Below the pieces are notes generated by a model. The model worked only from the letters and a program-made list of their open reading frames with translations. It was not told where the DNA came from and did not search any database. Positions 1 through 7,786 of a stretch of DNA of 13,422 nucleotides are shown here, one piece after another. This DNA comes from Deltaproteobacteria bacterium (GTDB taxonomy: Bacteria; Desulfobacterota_B; Binatia; UBA9968), in contig VBKY01000317.1 of the NCBI GenBank assembly GCA_005879255.1, positions 1-13,422 on the forward strand. The letters are read 5' to 3'. The stretch's first letter is position 1. Each line of letters opens with the position of its first letter. Both the position numbers and the translations under genes were made by a program.

Positions 1-339
1 GTGAACAACCTGTACGCCCCGGTGTTGAGCCAGGCCTCTGAGGCCTTGGCCAAGTTTTTCCAGAATCGCCTCTTTCCAGTTTCGTAGTCGATCAAGGTCG
101 ACTTTTGGCGACCCAAACACGATGCCGCGGTGCGCGGAGTCCGTCGCCTCACAGAGAATTTCAGTCGCGTGGAGCAGCGCCTTTGAGGGGATACAGCCGA
201 CGTTGAGGCAGATCCCCCCCAACCGCCGATTTTGCTCAACCAGCGTGACTTTTTTCCCCTTATCGGCGGCATAAAACGCCGCCGTATAGCCCCCCGGCCC
301 TGCGCCGAGCACCAAGATTTCTGTATTGGTCGGTTCCAT
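1..339 (-). CDS. lpd: Dihydrolipoyl dehydrogenase (E3), N-terminal part, cut by window edge
   Basis: FAD- and NAD-dependent flavoprotein that reoxidises the dihydrolipoyl arm of the E2 subunit in 2-oxoacid dehydrogenase complexes. Translating the minus strand from the ATG at 337-339 gives 113 codons in one open frame to the window edge. The start reads MEPTNTEILVLGAGPGG, which contains the GxGxxG dinucleotide-binding loop for FAD (about residues 12-17). The redox-active disulfide motif CLNVGCIPSK follows at about residues 44-53, with its two cysteines five residues apart. About three quarters of the usual 460-480 residue protein lies outside the window. It begins only 9 bases after the aceF stop codon, so it is the third gene of the PDH operon. 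An AAGG-like ribosome-binding site overlaps the aceF stop. The family assignment is firm; the C-terminal domains cannot be checked. Confidence 0.95.
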   Translation of the reverse strand, partial: MEPTNTEILVLGAGPGGYTAAFYAADKGKKVTLVEQNRRLGGICLNVGCIPSKALLHATEILCEATDSAHRGIVFGSPKVDLDRLRNWKEAILEKLGQGLRGLAQHRGVQVVH

Positions 340-348
340 AGATGAATT

Positions 349-1659
349 CTACCTTAGCAGGAGGTCGGTTTCATCAAAGGATTCAATGCCGGCGATTATA
401 TCCTTTAAAAAGCGCACAGCGTCTGCGCCATCGAGGACGCGATGGTCGTAGGCGAGACAAAGCGGCAGGATGGTTCTAATGGCTATCTTGCCGTCGAGCG
501 CTACGGGTTTTGCCTTACCTTGACCGATGCCCAGGATCGCCACCTGTGGTGCGTAGATGATCGGCGTAAAATGGTCGCCACCGATGCTGCCTTGATTAGA
601 GATCGTGAACGTGCCGCCCTGAAGCTCCTCGATGGAGACTTTTCGTTGCCGGGTCTTCTCCGTGAGCGCATGAAGCTCCGTGGAGAGTTGAAAAAGATCC
701 TTTTTGTCGACATCGCGTAGAATCGGCACGATCAGACCGCCTTCTGTGTCGACGGCGACGCCGATGTGGCAGTAATCTTTGAAGACGATTTCCGATGCAG
801 CCTCATCGAGGCTCGAGTTCGCCCGCGGGTGCTTCTTAAGCATGCGACCGAGCAGCAGGAGCAGGAAAGAGGTTACGGTGAGATGCGCGCCCTTTTTCTC
901 GTAAGCGGCTGCGTGTTTTTTGCGCAATGTTAACAGTGCGCTGATGTCTGCGTCGGCAAACTGATTGATCTTGGGAACGGTCGTCCACGACTCAACCATG
1001 CGCCGGCTGACTGTCCGTCTTAGCGGTGACAATTTTTCCCGCCGCACCGGACCCCATTTGGCAAAATCTACGGCTTCGCTCGGCGCTCGACGATCTTCGT
1101 GAGGTATTGTCGCTGCGGGCGCACCCTGAAATGCGATCTGTTGGAGTCGCTGTATGTAACCGCGTAGATCAGCGAGAGTGATTCGCCCGCCGGCTTCGCT
1201 GCCCCTCACTCTCGTAAGATCGATATCGAGTTCGCGCGCGATCTTGCGAATTGACGGCGGCGCCGGCGGTGGCGCACCGCTCTTCGACTCATAACGGTAG
1301 TCTTCAGTAGCCGCACTCGTAGTTGAACCTGCCGAGCGCGCTTGTTGAGAGGGAGTTGATGGCGACGGCGCCGTCGACGCGGAGTTCTGAGGTGACTTGG
1401 CAACGCTGGCGGAAGTTGCTGCAGCGGATCCGGTATCGATCGAGATCAGCGTTTGGCCTACCGTGACCTCCATGCCTTGCTTTACATGGATTTTGGTCAC
1501 CACGCCCGAGCTCGGTGCGGGTATGGAGCCAACGGCCTTCTGAGTTTCCAGCTCCATGAAAGACTGATCTTTTTTGATCTCCTGTCCTTCCGTTACGAGA
1601 ATGCTCACGACTGTGCCGGACTCTACACCTTCAGCGAGCTGCGGGAGTTTAACATCCAT
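349..1659 (-). CDS. aceF: Dihydrolipoamide acetyltransferase, E2 of pyruvate dehydrogenase
   Basis: Core E2 subunit; it transfers the acetyl group from its lipoyl arm to CoA. From the ATG at 1657-1659 the protein has 436 residues; an adjacent TTG at 1660-1662 could add one. Residues 1-75 form a single lipoyl domain with the modified lysine at about K41, in the context ETQKAVG where many homologues have TDKA. A Ser/Ala/Pro-rich linker follows (about 76-132), then a peripheral-subunit-binding domain (about 134-169, PPSIRKIARELDID...GRITLADL). The CoA-dependent acyltransferase domain runs from about 205 to 436 and carries the catalytic HRVLDG motif (His406, Asp410). The gene starts 29 bases after the aceE stop with no clear Shine-Dalgarno but a T-run, which suggests translational coupling. 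One lipoyl domain is fewer than the three in E. coli, but this is common. The neighbouring AceE indicates pyruvate as the substrate. Confidence 0.95.
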   Translation of the reverse strand: MDVKLPQLAEGVESGTVVSILVTEGQEIKKDQSFMELETQKAVGSIPAPSSGVVTKIHVKQGMEVTVGQTLISIDTGSAAATSASVAKSPQNSASTAPSPSTPSQQARSAGSTTSAATEDYRYESKSGAPPPAPPSIRKIARELDIDLTRVRGSEAGGRITLADLRGYIQRLQQIAFQGAPAATIPHEDRRAPSEAVDFAKWGPVRREKLSPLRRTVSRRMVESWTTVPKINQFADADISALLTLRKKHAAAYEKKGAHLTVTSFLLLLLGRMLKKHPRANSSLDEAASEIVFKDYCHIGVAVDTEGGLIVPILRDVDKKDLFQLSTELHALTEKTRQRKVSIEELQGGTFTISNQGSIGGDHFTPIIYAPQVAILGIGQGKAKPVALDGKIAIRTILPLCLAYDHRVLDGADAVRFLKDIIAGIESFDETDLLLR

Positions 1660-1688
1660 CAAAAAAATTGCGGAAGGTTTTCAGCGGG

Positions 1689-4409
1689 TCAGAGATAAAA
1701 CGGAAATGACTTTTCCGTATCAACGTCGAGTTTTTTTATGGCGTTTTCGACGGTTTGCGCCGGCAAAGAACCCTTCTGATAGAGAGCGTAAAGCGTCGCG
1801 ATGGCTGTGAGTTCGCCGTCCACTTCGAAAAAGCGTCTGAGATTCGCTCTCGTGTCACTGCGTCCGAAACCATCGGTGCCGAGAGTGGTTAAACCTCCCG
1901 GGACCCAGGGGGCGATTTGGTCGGGAACCATTTTCATGTAATCGGATACCGCGACAAACACGCCTTCCTCGTCCTGCAGCACGGATTCAAGATAGGATTT
2001 TTTCGGCGCCGATGTCGGATGAAGCATGTTCCAACGTTTCGTTCTGAGCGCTTCGCCGCGCAAGAGTTTATAACTGGTGGCGCTCCAAACATCGGCCGAG
2101 ACGTCAAATTGCGCGGCGAGCATCTCCTGAGCGCGCAGCGCCTCGCGCAACAACGGACCGCTGCCGAAAATATGCGCCTTAAACTTCTTTCCTTTGGCCG
2201 CCGCCTTCAGCTTATACAGTCCTTTGAGAATTCCCTCTTCGGCGCCATGCGGCATTTCCGGCATTTGATAGTTCTCGTTGTAGAGTGTCAGATAATAAAA
2301 ATACTCTTCTCCTTCGGCATAAAGACGGCGCAGGCCGTCTCTAATGATCACGGCGATTTCATAGGCAAAGCCGGCGTCGTATGTCAGCAGAGTGGGAATC
2401 GTGCTAGCTAGCAGATGGCTGTGGCCGTCTTGATGCTGCAGGCCCTCGCCGTTGAGCGTGGTGCGTCCGGCGGTTGCGCCGAGGAGAAATCCTTTGCTTT
2501 TGCTGTCTGCCGCCGCCCAGATCAAGTCGCCGATCCGTTGAAACCCGAACATCGAGTAGTAAAAATAAAAGGGAATCAGATTGACTCCCAAATTCGCGTA
2601 AGCCGTGCCGGCGGCGATGAACGATGACATGGAACCGGCTTCCGTTATGCCCTCCTCGAGTATCTGTCCGTCCTTCGTCTCGTTGTAATAGAGCAGGGTC
2701 TCGCGATCGACCGGTTCGTAGAGCTGGCCCTTGGACGAGTAAATGCCGATCTGCCGAAACAATGAGTCCATGCCAAACGTTCTCGCTTCGTCTGGAATAA
2801 TCGGCACGATGCATTTGCCGATTTCATCGTGACGCAAGAGTTTGGTTAACAGCCGCACGGTCGCCATGGTGGTCGACATCTCGTGCTCGCCGGAACCTTT
2901 GAGGAATTCGGCGTAGTCCGCCGCGTCGGGAAGCCTGAGCGGTTTTGCTCGGACTTTTCTCGCCGGAACGAAGCCGCCGAGTTGTTTGCGCCGTTCGAGC
3001 AGGTATTGGGTCTCCGGGCTATCCAGTGGCGGGCGGTAAAAAGGCGTTTCGACCACTTCCTCATCGGGCAACGGGATGTCGAAGCGGGTGCGGAACTCGC
3101 GCAGCTCGCGCTCGTTGAGTTTCTTTTGCTGATGGGTGATGTTTCGCCCCTCGCCGGCTTCGCCTAAACCATAACCTTTCACCGTCTTTGCGAGGATGAC
3201 CGTCGGTGATCCTTTATGTTCGACGGCGGCCTTGTAAGCGGTGTAAACTTTTTTCGGATCGTGGCCACCGCGCAACAGCTTGCGTATGTCATCATCGGTC
3301 AGATGGTTGACCATTTCCAGCAGCTCGGGATACTTGCCGAAGAAGTTTTTGCGCGTATAGCTGCCGGGCTCGACGGTATATTTCTGATATTCACCGTCGA
3401 CGGCTTCCTCCATGCGCTTCACCAACAGACCCTTATCGTCCGCTGCCAAGAGGGGATCCCAATCGGAACCCCAGATCACTTTGATGACGTTCCAGCCCGC
3501 GCCACGAAAAAGCGCCTCGAGCTCTTGAATGATCTTGCCGTTGCCGCGCACCGGGCCGTCGAGCCGCTGCAAATTACAGTTAACTACCCAAATGAGATTA
3601 TCGAGGTTTTCACGCGACGCGAGCGTCAATGCGCCCGAAGCCTCCGGCTCATCCATTTCGCCGTCACCGGGGAAACACCATATCCGCGGCTCCTCGCCGG
3701 TGAGCAAGCCCCGACTCTTGAGATAGCGAACGAAGCGAGCCTGGTAAATCGACATAATCGGCGCCAACCCCATGGAAACCGTCGGGAACTGCCAAAAATC
3801 AGGCATCAAATAGGGATGCGGATACGACGAGAGGCCGCCGACCGGAGATAACTCTTGGCGAAAGTGATGAAGCTTGGGCGCGTTGATTCGCCACTCGACG
3901 TAGGCGCGCGAGTACATGCCCGGCGACGCATGGCCTTGAAAGTAAATCATATCGTCGTGGTCATTTTCTCCGCCGCCGCGAAAGAAGTGATTGAAGCCGA
4001 CTTCGTAAAGCGTCGCGGCTGAGGCGTAGGTGGAAATATGACCGCCGATATCGGGATGGAGACGATTGGCCTTGACCACCATCGCCATCGCGTTCCAACG
4101 GATATAACTCTTTATCCGCCGTTCGATTTCGCGGTTGCCCGGGTAAATCGGCTCATTTTCCGGTGGAATGGTGTTAATGTACGGAGTGTTAACCAAAAGG
4201 GGAATTTTGAGCCCTGATTCTCGTAATCGATCGCTCAGTTCTTCGAGCAGCAGCCCAGCTTGTTCCGATTGCTCGTTCTTTAAAATATATTCGAGGATAT
4301 GCTCCAGCGATGTGATCCATTTGTTACGGTCGTTTTGGCCGCCTTTACCGTTCTCGCGGTCACCAGTTAGCCAGGTTCCGTTGACGAGATCTTTCTTTTC
4401 GGGTTCCAT
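1689..4409 (-). CDS. aceE: Pyruvate dehydrogenase E1, homodimeric type
   Basis: Thiamine-diphosphate enzyme that decarboxylates pyruvate and acetylates the lipoyl group of AceF. I place the start at the ATG at 4407-4409 (906 residues) because AAGGAG lies 9 bases upstream; the frame is open 14 codons further but has no support there. Family signatures are plain: the GHISTYASAATLYEVGFNHFF block (about 123-143), QGHASPGMYSRA (about 158-169), the ThDP/Mg motif GDGEMDEPE to NCNLQRLDGP (GDG at 248-250, NCN at 277-279), the EEGITEAG segment near 585-591 with the cofactor-activating glutamate, and a later QHQDGHSH block. The C-terminus ends FVAVSDYMKMVPDQIAPWVPG...GFGRSDTR, as in E. coli AceE. Length is close to the usual 885-900. 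It is the first gene of aceE-aceF-lpd and is divergent from a lipoate ligase gene. No degradation is seen. Confidence 0.97.
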   Translation of the reverse strand: MEPEKKDLVNGTWLTGDRENGKGGQNDRNKWITSLEHILEYILKNEQSEQAGLLLEELSDRLRESGLKIPLLVNTPYINTIPPENEPIYPGNREIERRIKSYIRWNAMAMVVKANRLHPDIGGHISTYASAATLYEVGFNHFFRGGGENDHDDMIYFQGHASPGMYSRAYVEWRINAPKLHHFRQELSPVGGLSSYPHPYLMPDFWQFPTVSMGLAPIMSIYQARFVRYLKSRGLLTGEEPRIWCFPGDGEMDEPEASGALTLASRENLDNLIWVVNCNLQRLDGPVRGNGKIIQELEALFRGAGWNVIKVIWGSDWDPLLAADDKGLLVKRMEEAVDGEYQKYTVEPGSYTRKNFFGKYPELLEMVNHLTDDDIRKLLRGGHDPKKVYTAYKAAVEHKGSPTVILAKTVKGYGLGEAGEGRNITHQQKKLNERELREFRTRFDIPLPDEEVVETPFYRPPLDSPETQYLLERRKQLGGFVPARKVRAKPLRLPDAADYAEFLKGSGEHEMSTTMATVRLLTKLLRHDEIGKCIVPIIPDEARTFGMDSLFRQIGIYSSKGQLYEPVDRETLLYYNETKDGQILEEGITEAGSMSSFIAAGTAYANLGVNLIPFYFYYSMFGFQRIGDLIWAAADSKSKGFLLGATAGRTTLNGEGLQHQDGHSHLLASTIPTLLTYDAGFAYEIAVIIRDGLRRLYAEGEEYFYYLTLYNENYQMPEMPHGAEEGILKGLYKLKAAAKGKKFKAHIFGSGPLLREALRAQEMLAAQFDVSADVWSATSYKLLRGEALRTKRWNMLHPTSAPKKSYLESVLQDEEGVFVAVSDYMKMVPDQIAPWVPGGLTTLGTDGFGRSDTRANLRRFFEVDGELTAIATLYALYQKGSLPAQTVENAIKKLDVDTEKSFPFYL

Positions 4410-4418
4410 CCGCGCGTG

Positions 4419-4437
4419 CTCCTTGCATTTTAAGGAG
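4419..4437. promoter_or_regulatory. Inverted repeat carrying the aceE Shine-Dalgarno in the aceE/lplA divergent gap
   Basis: The 61-base gap between the divergent starts contains CTCCTT (4419-4424) and AAGGAG (4432-4437), a 6-base inverted repeat with a 7-base A/T-rich loop. On the minus strand the 4419-4424 arm is the aceE ribosome-binding site, 9 bases from its ATG. On the plus strand the other arm lies 33 bases before the lplA start, which is too far to serve as its Shine-Dalgarno. If transcribed with aceE, the hairpin could mask that ribosome-binding site; this is inference. No convincing promoter hexamers stand out in this gap for either direction. Confidence 0.4.
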
Positions 4438-4470
4438 ACAACAAAATACAAGCAAAATCAACTGAAATTA

Positions 4471-5190
4471 ATGAAATATCTTGATCTGACCTTTGCTAAC
4501 CCAGCGACAAATCTCGCTTGCGACGAGGCGCTGTTGGAGCTCTACGAAACTAACGCAGCCGATGAGGTGCTCTTGCGAGTCTGGGAGCCGCGCGATCATT
4601 TCATCGTCCTCGGCCATTCAAACCGATTGCATTCCGAAGTCAAATTTTCGGCGTGCCAAAGGGATCAAATACCCGTTTTGCGCCGAGTGAGCGGCGGCGG
4701 AGCGGTAATGCAGGGCCCCGGCTGTCTCAACTACTGTTTAGTATTAAACGCTCAGGCACTTCGCCTCCGAAGTATCGGTGCCGCTTTTCGCTATGTCTTG
4801 GAGCGTCATTGTCGCCTGATTAGCCAACTTGCCGGCGTGCAGGTGTGCATGCAAGGTAGTAGCGATCTCACCGTTGCGGGGCGCAAATTCTCAGGTAACG
4901 CGCAATATCGGAAAGCCCGCTACGTTCTCGTACATGGGACATTTCTTTTGAATTTCGATTTGTCTATGATCGCTCGGTATTTAGGCATGCCCGGCAAACA
5001 GCCTGCCTATCGGCAACATCGGCCACACTTGGAATTCATAACCAATCTGAATTTGATCTCCGCGCAGGTTCGCGACTGCATCAGAGACGGCTGGAATGCG
5101 GTCGAAAAGTTTTCCGACGTCCCATTAGCGCGGATGGAGGCGCTTGTAAAAGAGCGTTATGGTCGCGAGGAGTGGTCGAAAAAATTCTAG
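4471..5190 (+). CDS. Lipoate/octanoate-protein ligase family protein
   Basis: Member of the biotin/lipoate protein ligase fold (LplA/LipM group), which attaches lipoate or an octanoyl group to the lysine of lipoyl domains. The ATG at 4471 gives 239 residues. The frame is open far upstream, but homology begins at MKYLDLTFANPATNLACDEALL. Signatures: RRVSGGGAV at 71-79 (lipoyl-AMP binding), GCLNYCLVL at 84-92, GRKFSGNAQ at 137-145 with the expected catalytic lysine at K139, and VHGTFLLN at 154-161. It lacks the C-terminal accessory domain of E. coli LplA (about 338 residues). It may therefore be a LipM-like octanoyltransferase or need a separate partner; the sequence cannot decide the substrate. 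The Shine-Dalgarno is weak. Divergent placement next to aceE-aceF suggests its main target is the AceF lipoyl domain. Confidence 0.85.
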   Translation: MKYLDLTFANPATNLACDEALLELYETNAADEVLLRVWEPRDHFIVLGHSNRLHSEVKFSACQRDQIPVLRRVSGGGAVMQGPGCLNYCLVLNAQALRLRSIGAAFRYVLERHCRLISQLAGVQVCMQGSSDLTVAGRKFSGNAQYRKARYVLVHGTFLLNFDLSMIARYLGMPGKQPAYRQHRPHLEFITNLNLISAQVRDCIRDGWNAVEKFSDVPLARMEALVKERYGREEWSKKF

Positions 5191-5200
5191 ACATAGCCGA

Positions 5201-5218
5201 GCTCAATTTCGATTGGGC
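5201..5218. other. UUCG-tetraloop hairpin after lplA
   Basis: Eleven bases after the lplA stop codon, GCTCAAT (5201-5207) pairs with ATTGGGC (5212-5218) around a TTCG loop. This gives a 7-base stem with one G-T pair. UUCG loops are unusually stable in RNA read from the plus strand. No T-run follows on either strand, so it may be a 3'-end-stabilising or weak termination structure and not a standard intrinsic terminator. It lies between the convergent lplA and tRNA genes. Confidence 0.35.
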
Positions 5219-5259
5219 ACCGCCAACCGAAAACGTAAGTCAGCTAGTGAGGAAAGAGT

Positions 5260-5336
5260 TGGTGGCGGTGGACAGATTCGAACTGTCGACGCCGCGGATA
5301 TGAGCCGCGTGCTCTGACCAACTGAGCTACACCGCC
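5260..5336 (-). tRNA. tRNA with CAU anticodon, probably elongator tRNA-Met
   Basis: The minus strand folds into a complete cloverleaf. The acceptor stem is GGCGGTG/CACCGCC, the D arm GCTC-AGTTGGTCA-GAGC, the anticodon arm CGCGG-CTCATAT-CCGCG (anticodon CAT), the variable loop GCGTC, and the T arm GACAG-TTCGAAT-CTGTC. The discriminator A is at 5263. The CCA tail is encoded (5260-5262). It is not the initiator tRNA: position 1 pairs normally with 72, and the anticodon stem lacks the three consecutive G:C pairs. CAU is shared by elongator Met and by tRNA-Ile2, in which TilS converts C34 to lysidine. The overall sequence looks more like elongator Met, but I cannot exclude Ile2. Confidence 0.95.
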
Positions 5337-5347
5337 AGTGGACCGTT

Positions 5348-5377
5348 ATTATGGATGGGGAAAGGATCAAGCCTCAA
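5348..5377 (-). promoter_or_regulatory. Putative promoter of the tRNA gene
   Basis: On the minus strand TTGAGG (5372-5377) and CATAAT (5348-5353) are separated by 18 bases, a fair sigma-70-like pair. Transcription would start a few bases upstream of the mature tRNA 5' end at 5336. The -35 hexamer overlaps the stop codon of the upstream metallophosphoesterase gene. Judged by eye only. Confidence 0.4.
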
Positions 5378-6099
5378 GGAAAAGCCGGAGCTAAGTTCCA
5401 CTTTCGCTGCACGGAAGTGCTATTGACGCTCCTTCTTCCTCGGCTGATTTGGTAAAGAACTTTCTCATCTACTTCGAGGCATGTCAACATATTGCCGTAA
5501 ACCAGTCCGGTGTCCAATCCGACTTTGTAGGGAAGATCGTATAACACCGTCGGTTGCGGGGTATGCCCGAAGAGAACGGTACAAGGAAGCATATGAGAGC
5601 TATAGATAAATGTGTTTCTGATCCAAAACAATTCCTCATCGGTTTGCTCGGCGAGAGTCTTTCGCGGGTGAATTCCCGCGTGTACACACAAGAATGGATT
5701 CATCACATAGTAGCTTTCCAACCGCTCAAAAAAAGCCAGGTGCTCGGCGGGGATTATCGAGAGGACTTCATGAGGCGCCGGCCTACTTGGCGCGATCCCG
5801 TAGCTTTCAAAGGTCGCCTTGCCGCCGTTTACCAGGAACATGTCGCCGTGCTGGCCATTGAGCCCGAGATACGACAACAGCATGTCCTCATGGTTGCCCT
5901 TTAGAAAGACATATTCAATTTCGTGATGTGATTTTTGCTGAGAGATTAAGAATGAGACAACGCCGCGTGAGTCCGGGCCCCGGTCGATGTAATCGCCCAG
6001 AAAAACCAAGCGGTCGCCGCGAGCCAATGGTAATGCTTCGACTAAATAACGCAACTCGTCAGCGCAGCCGTGAATATCTCCGATTACGTAGCGACTCAT
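5374..6099 (-). CDS. Calcineurin-like metallophosphoesterase (PP2A/ApaH-like)
   Basis: Predicted metal-dependent phosphatase of the bacterial serine/threonine protein phosphatase or diadenosine tetraphosphatase-related group. The 241-residue protein starts MSRYVIGDIHGC. The full di-metal signature is present: GDIHG (7-11), GDYIDRG (35-41), GNHE (68-71), then VHAGIHP near the middle and FGHTPQPTV further on; these supply the metal-binding Asp, Asn and His residues. No signal peptide or membrane segment is seen, so it should be cytoplasmic. The length matches PrpA-like phosphatases (about 220-250). The tRNA gene starts 37 bases after its stop, and the small membrane protein gene diverges from it. 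The true substrate (phosphoprotein, dinucleotide polyphosphate or other) cannot be told from sequence. Confidence 0.9.
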   Translation of the reverse strand: MSRYVIGDIHGCADELRYLVEALPLARGDRLVFLGDYIDRGPDSRGVVSFLISQQKSHHEIEYVFLKGNHEDMLLSYLGLNGQHGDMFLVNGGKATFESYGIAPSRPAPHEVLSIIPAEHLAFFERLESYYVMNPFLCVHAGIHPRKTLAEQTDEELFWIRNTFIYSSHMLPCTVLFGHTPQPTVLYDLPYKVGLDTGLVYGNMLTCLEVDEKVLYQISRGRRSVNSTSVQRKWNLAPAFP

Positions 6100-6200
6100 G
6101 TTAAGAGAATCCTAAGCTACTCACTGGGCATGTGCAAATGATTCAACAGGTGGAAAATTCGTTTGCATCCCGGTATTCTCTAGCGAAAGAGAGACATTAA

Positions 6201-6602
6201 ATGAAACCGCGCGAGCTCTACTCTAGTCATTTGATGATTTCGGGCTTGGTGTGTTTGGTTCTTGGAATTGGCAACTGGACCGTTGGCGCGATCGAAACCA
6301 GCAAATATCAAGCTTTGCTATACAAAACCGCCCGAACGGGATTAGAAGAGACTTATCGGAGTTTTCAGGAGCTCGATCACCAGAAAAATGAAGAAGTGCT
6401 TCGGCGCATCAATGATGACCGTGAAAAGTTTAACGCGGCGCGCGTCAAGCTAAACTTTTTTTATATTGTCCTGGTTGGTGGAAGGCTGCTGTTTCTTAGC
6501 GGCGCACTGCTAATACTGACGGCATTGGTGCGTCTGATTCGACGCGATAGTCAATTGAAAATAAAGCGGCTCTCAGCGCTGCCGAATAAGCATGTAGGAT
6601 AA
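6201..6602 (+). CDS. Small two-helix membrane protein, unknown function
   Basis: Not recognised as a named family. The 133-residue product has a first hydrophobic helix at about 11-31 (LMISGLVCLVLGIGNWTVGAI), then a charged, mostly helical stretch at about 32-82 with coiled-coil-like spacing (ELDHQKNEEVLRRINDDREKF). A second membrane helix lies at about 84-111, and the tail is basic (RLIRRDSQLKIKRL). By the positive-inside rule the tail is probably cytoplasmic and the charged loop periplasmic. An AAAGAGAG purine run 7-10 bases before the ATG supports the start. It stands alone, divergent from the phosphoesterase and convergent with thrB, with 19 bases between the stops. Coding is supported by length, a clear two-helix design and the ribosome-binding site; function is open. 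Confidence 0.7.
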   Translation: MKPRELYSSHLMISGLVCLVLGIGNWTVGAIETSKYQALLYKTARTGLEETYRSFQELDHQKNEEVLRRINDDREKFNAARVKLNFFYIVLVGGRLLFLSGALLILTALVRLIRRDSQLKIKRLSALPNKHVG

Positions 6603-6621
6603 GCAGGCGTTCGTTGTTCGG

Positions 6622-7644
6622 CTACTTCGAAGGCTTGGATTTCTGGTATTTGCGATAGTCATAGCCGGTTGCCATCGCCAGGAGAATATCCTCCATGCCG
6701 CCGCTCTTTTCGCGCCGAAGAATCAATAGCCGATCATAGAACTCTTTGAAATCCTTGTAGACGCGCTGGCTATCATCGGTGTTGCGAAGGTAAAAATCCT
6801 TGATGCGGGTCACCGTGAAGCGCAGCGCCGAAAATCGCAACTCATTCGGAAACGAATCCCATTCCGGTAGTGAAAGAGGCCGCAAGCTTTCATAGCCCGA
6901 AATCAACGCTTCGAATCGGTCGATGCGATAGCGATCATCGATGTAGCAAAGCGCATTGACGGCGGTAGCCAGATCATAAATCAGCTTGCCGCGGCAAGCG
7001 GCCTCGAAATCCATCACGCCGGTGAGCCGGTTGCCTTTGAACTTGACGTTATCGGGGAACAAATCGCCGTGAATGATGCCTTTGGGCAGATTATTATCGA
7101 GGTAGTTCTCGAGGTAGGAAAACTCATCATCCAAAACCCGCACAATGTTTTTGAGATGCGAGGGGAGTTGGCGGCGGACTTCCCGATAGATCGTGACAAT
7201 ACGGTTGAAGCCAAAACGATTGTCGATGCCTTTTTTGTAGCTGCGCCCGATCAGGTGCAGATTGGCCAAGGCGTGACCGAGGGCACTCAAATGTGCCGGA
7301 GTAATCGCCTCGACGGGTAACTCTATGCCATCGAGATAACGGGTCAAAGTCAGATACTTCCCCTGGAAGTCGAGGTGAAATCTGCCGGTCTTGGATTTGA
7401 TCGGTTGCAGGCAGGGAAAATTCTGTTTTCGAAGGTGAAGTAACAGCTCGAGCTCTTGCTTGAGCTCAAGCTCGCTCTTCACTTCATCGACTTTGGCGAA
7501 GAACTTGCCGCGCTTGGTTTCGATGAGATAATGAGTATTTACCGACCCATTTTTTATGCCGCTAAAGGAAACGAGATCACCAAGCGCAAACTCGTCGACG
7601 ATCTTGGTTATGTCCCTTTTGGAGAGTGCCGTATAGATAGCCAT
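6622..7644 (-). CDS. thrB: Homoserine kinase, APH-fold type
   Basis: Predicted to phosphorylate homoserine to O-phosphohomoserine in threonine biosynthesis. It is the aminoglycoside-phosphotransferase-fold version, unrelated to the GHMP-type E. coli ThrB. The ATG at 7642-7644 gives 340 residues; an in-frame TTG directly upstream is less likely. Recognisable parts: the N-terminus MAIYTALSKRDITKIVDEF typical of this subfamily, the nucleotide loop KNGSVNTHYLI (31-41), the FFAKV lysine (K51), the catalytic loop IHGDLFPDNV (191-200; Asp194, Asn199) and the metal-binding MDFE (Asp212). The usual length is about 320. It is monocistronic, with its own promoter about 70-95 bases upstream. Other APH-fold small-molecule kinases are possible, but the N-terminal match favours ThrB. 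No other threonine genes are nearby. Confidence 0.85.
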   Translation of the reverse strand: MAIYTALSKRDITKIVDEFALGDLVSFSGIKNGSVNTHYLIETKRGKFFAKVDEVKSELELKQELELLLHLRKQNFPCLQPIKSKTGRFHLDFQGKYLTLTRYLDGIELPVEAITPAHLSALGHALANLHLIGRSYKKGIDNRFGFNRIVTIYREVRRQLPSHLKNIVRVLDDEFSYLENYLDNNLPKGIIHGDLFPDNVKFKGNRLTGVMDFEAACRGKLIYDLATAVNALCYIDDRYRIDRFEALISGYESLRPLSLPEWDSFPNELRFSALRFTVTRIKDFYLRNTDDSQRVYKDFKEFYDRLLILRREKSGGMEDILLAMATGYDYRKYQKSKPSK

Positions 7645-7710
7645 CAAATGGTTTCTTAGTTTTTGCGTTGGGCTTTAGATGTCGAATCCCGAATCGCGTT
7701 AACTAGGCTA

Positions 7711-7739
7711 TTTATAACGGAAAATTGATGAAAGGTCAA
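7711..7739 (-). promoter_or_regulatory. Sigma-70-type promoter of thrB
   Basis: On the minus strand TTGACC (7734-7739) and TATAAA (7711-7716) are separated by exactly 17 bases, close to the consensus. Initiation near 7704 would give a leader of about 60 bases before the thrB ATG. No repeat or attenuator-like structure was noticed in that leader. Confidence 0.65.
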
Positions 7740-7786
7740 GATTGCTCGACTTTAGTCTTTGAAATTCAATGAGATAAAGAGATAAC

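Noticed and set aside
3216..3851. 211-codon plus-strand open frame inside aceE
   Set aside because: Antisense shadow; aceE is strongly conserved throughout this stretch.
4168..4470. Upstream extension of the lipoate ligase frame by 101 codons
   Set aside because: It lies antisense inside aceE, is Ser/Arg-rich, and ligase homology begins exactly at the ATG at 4471.
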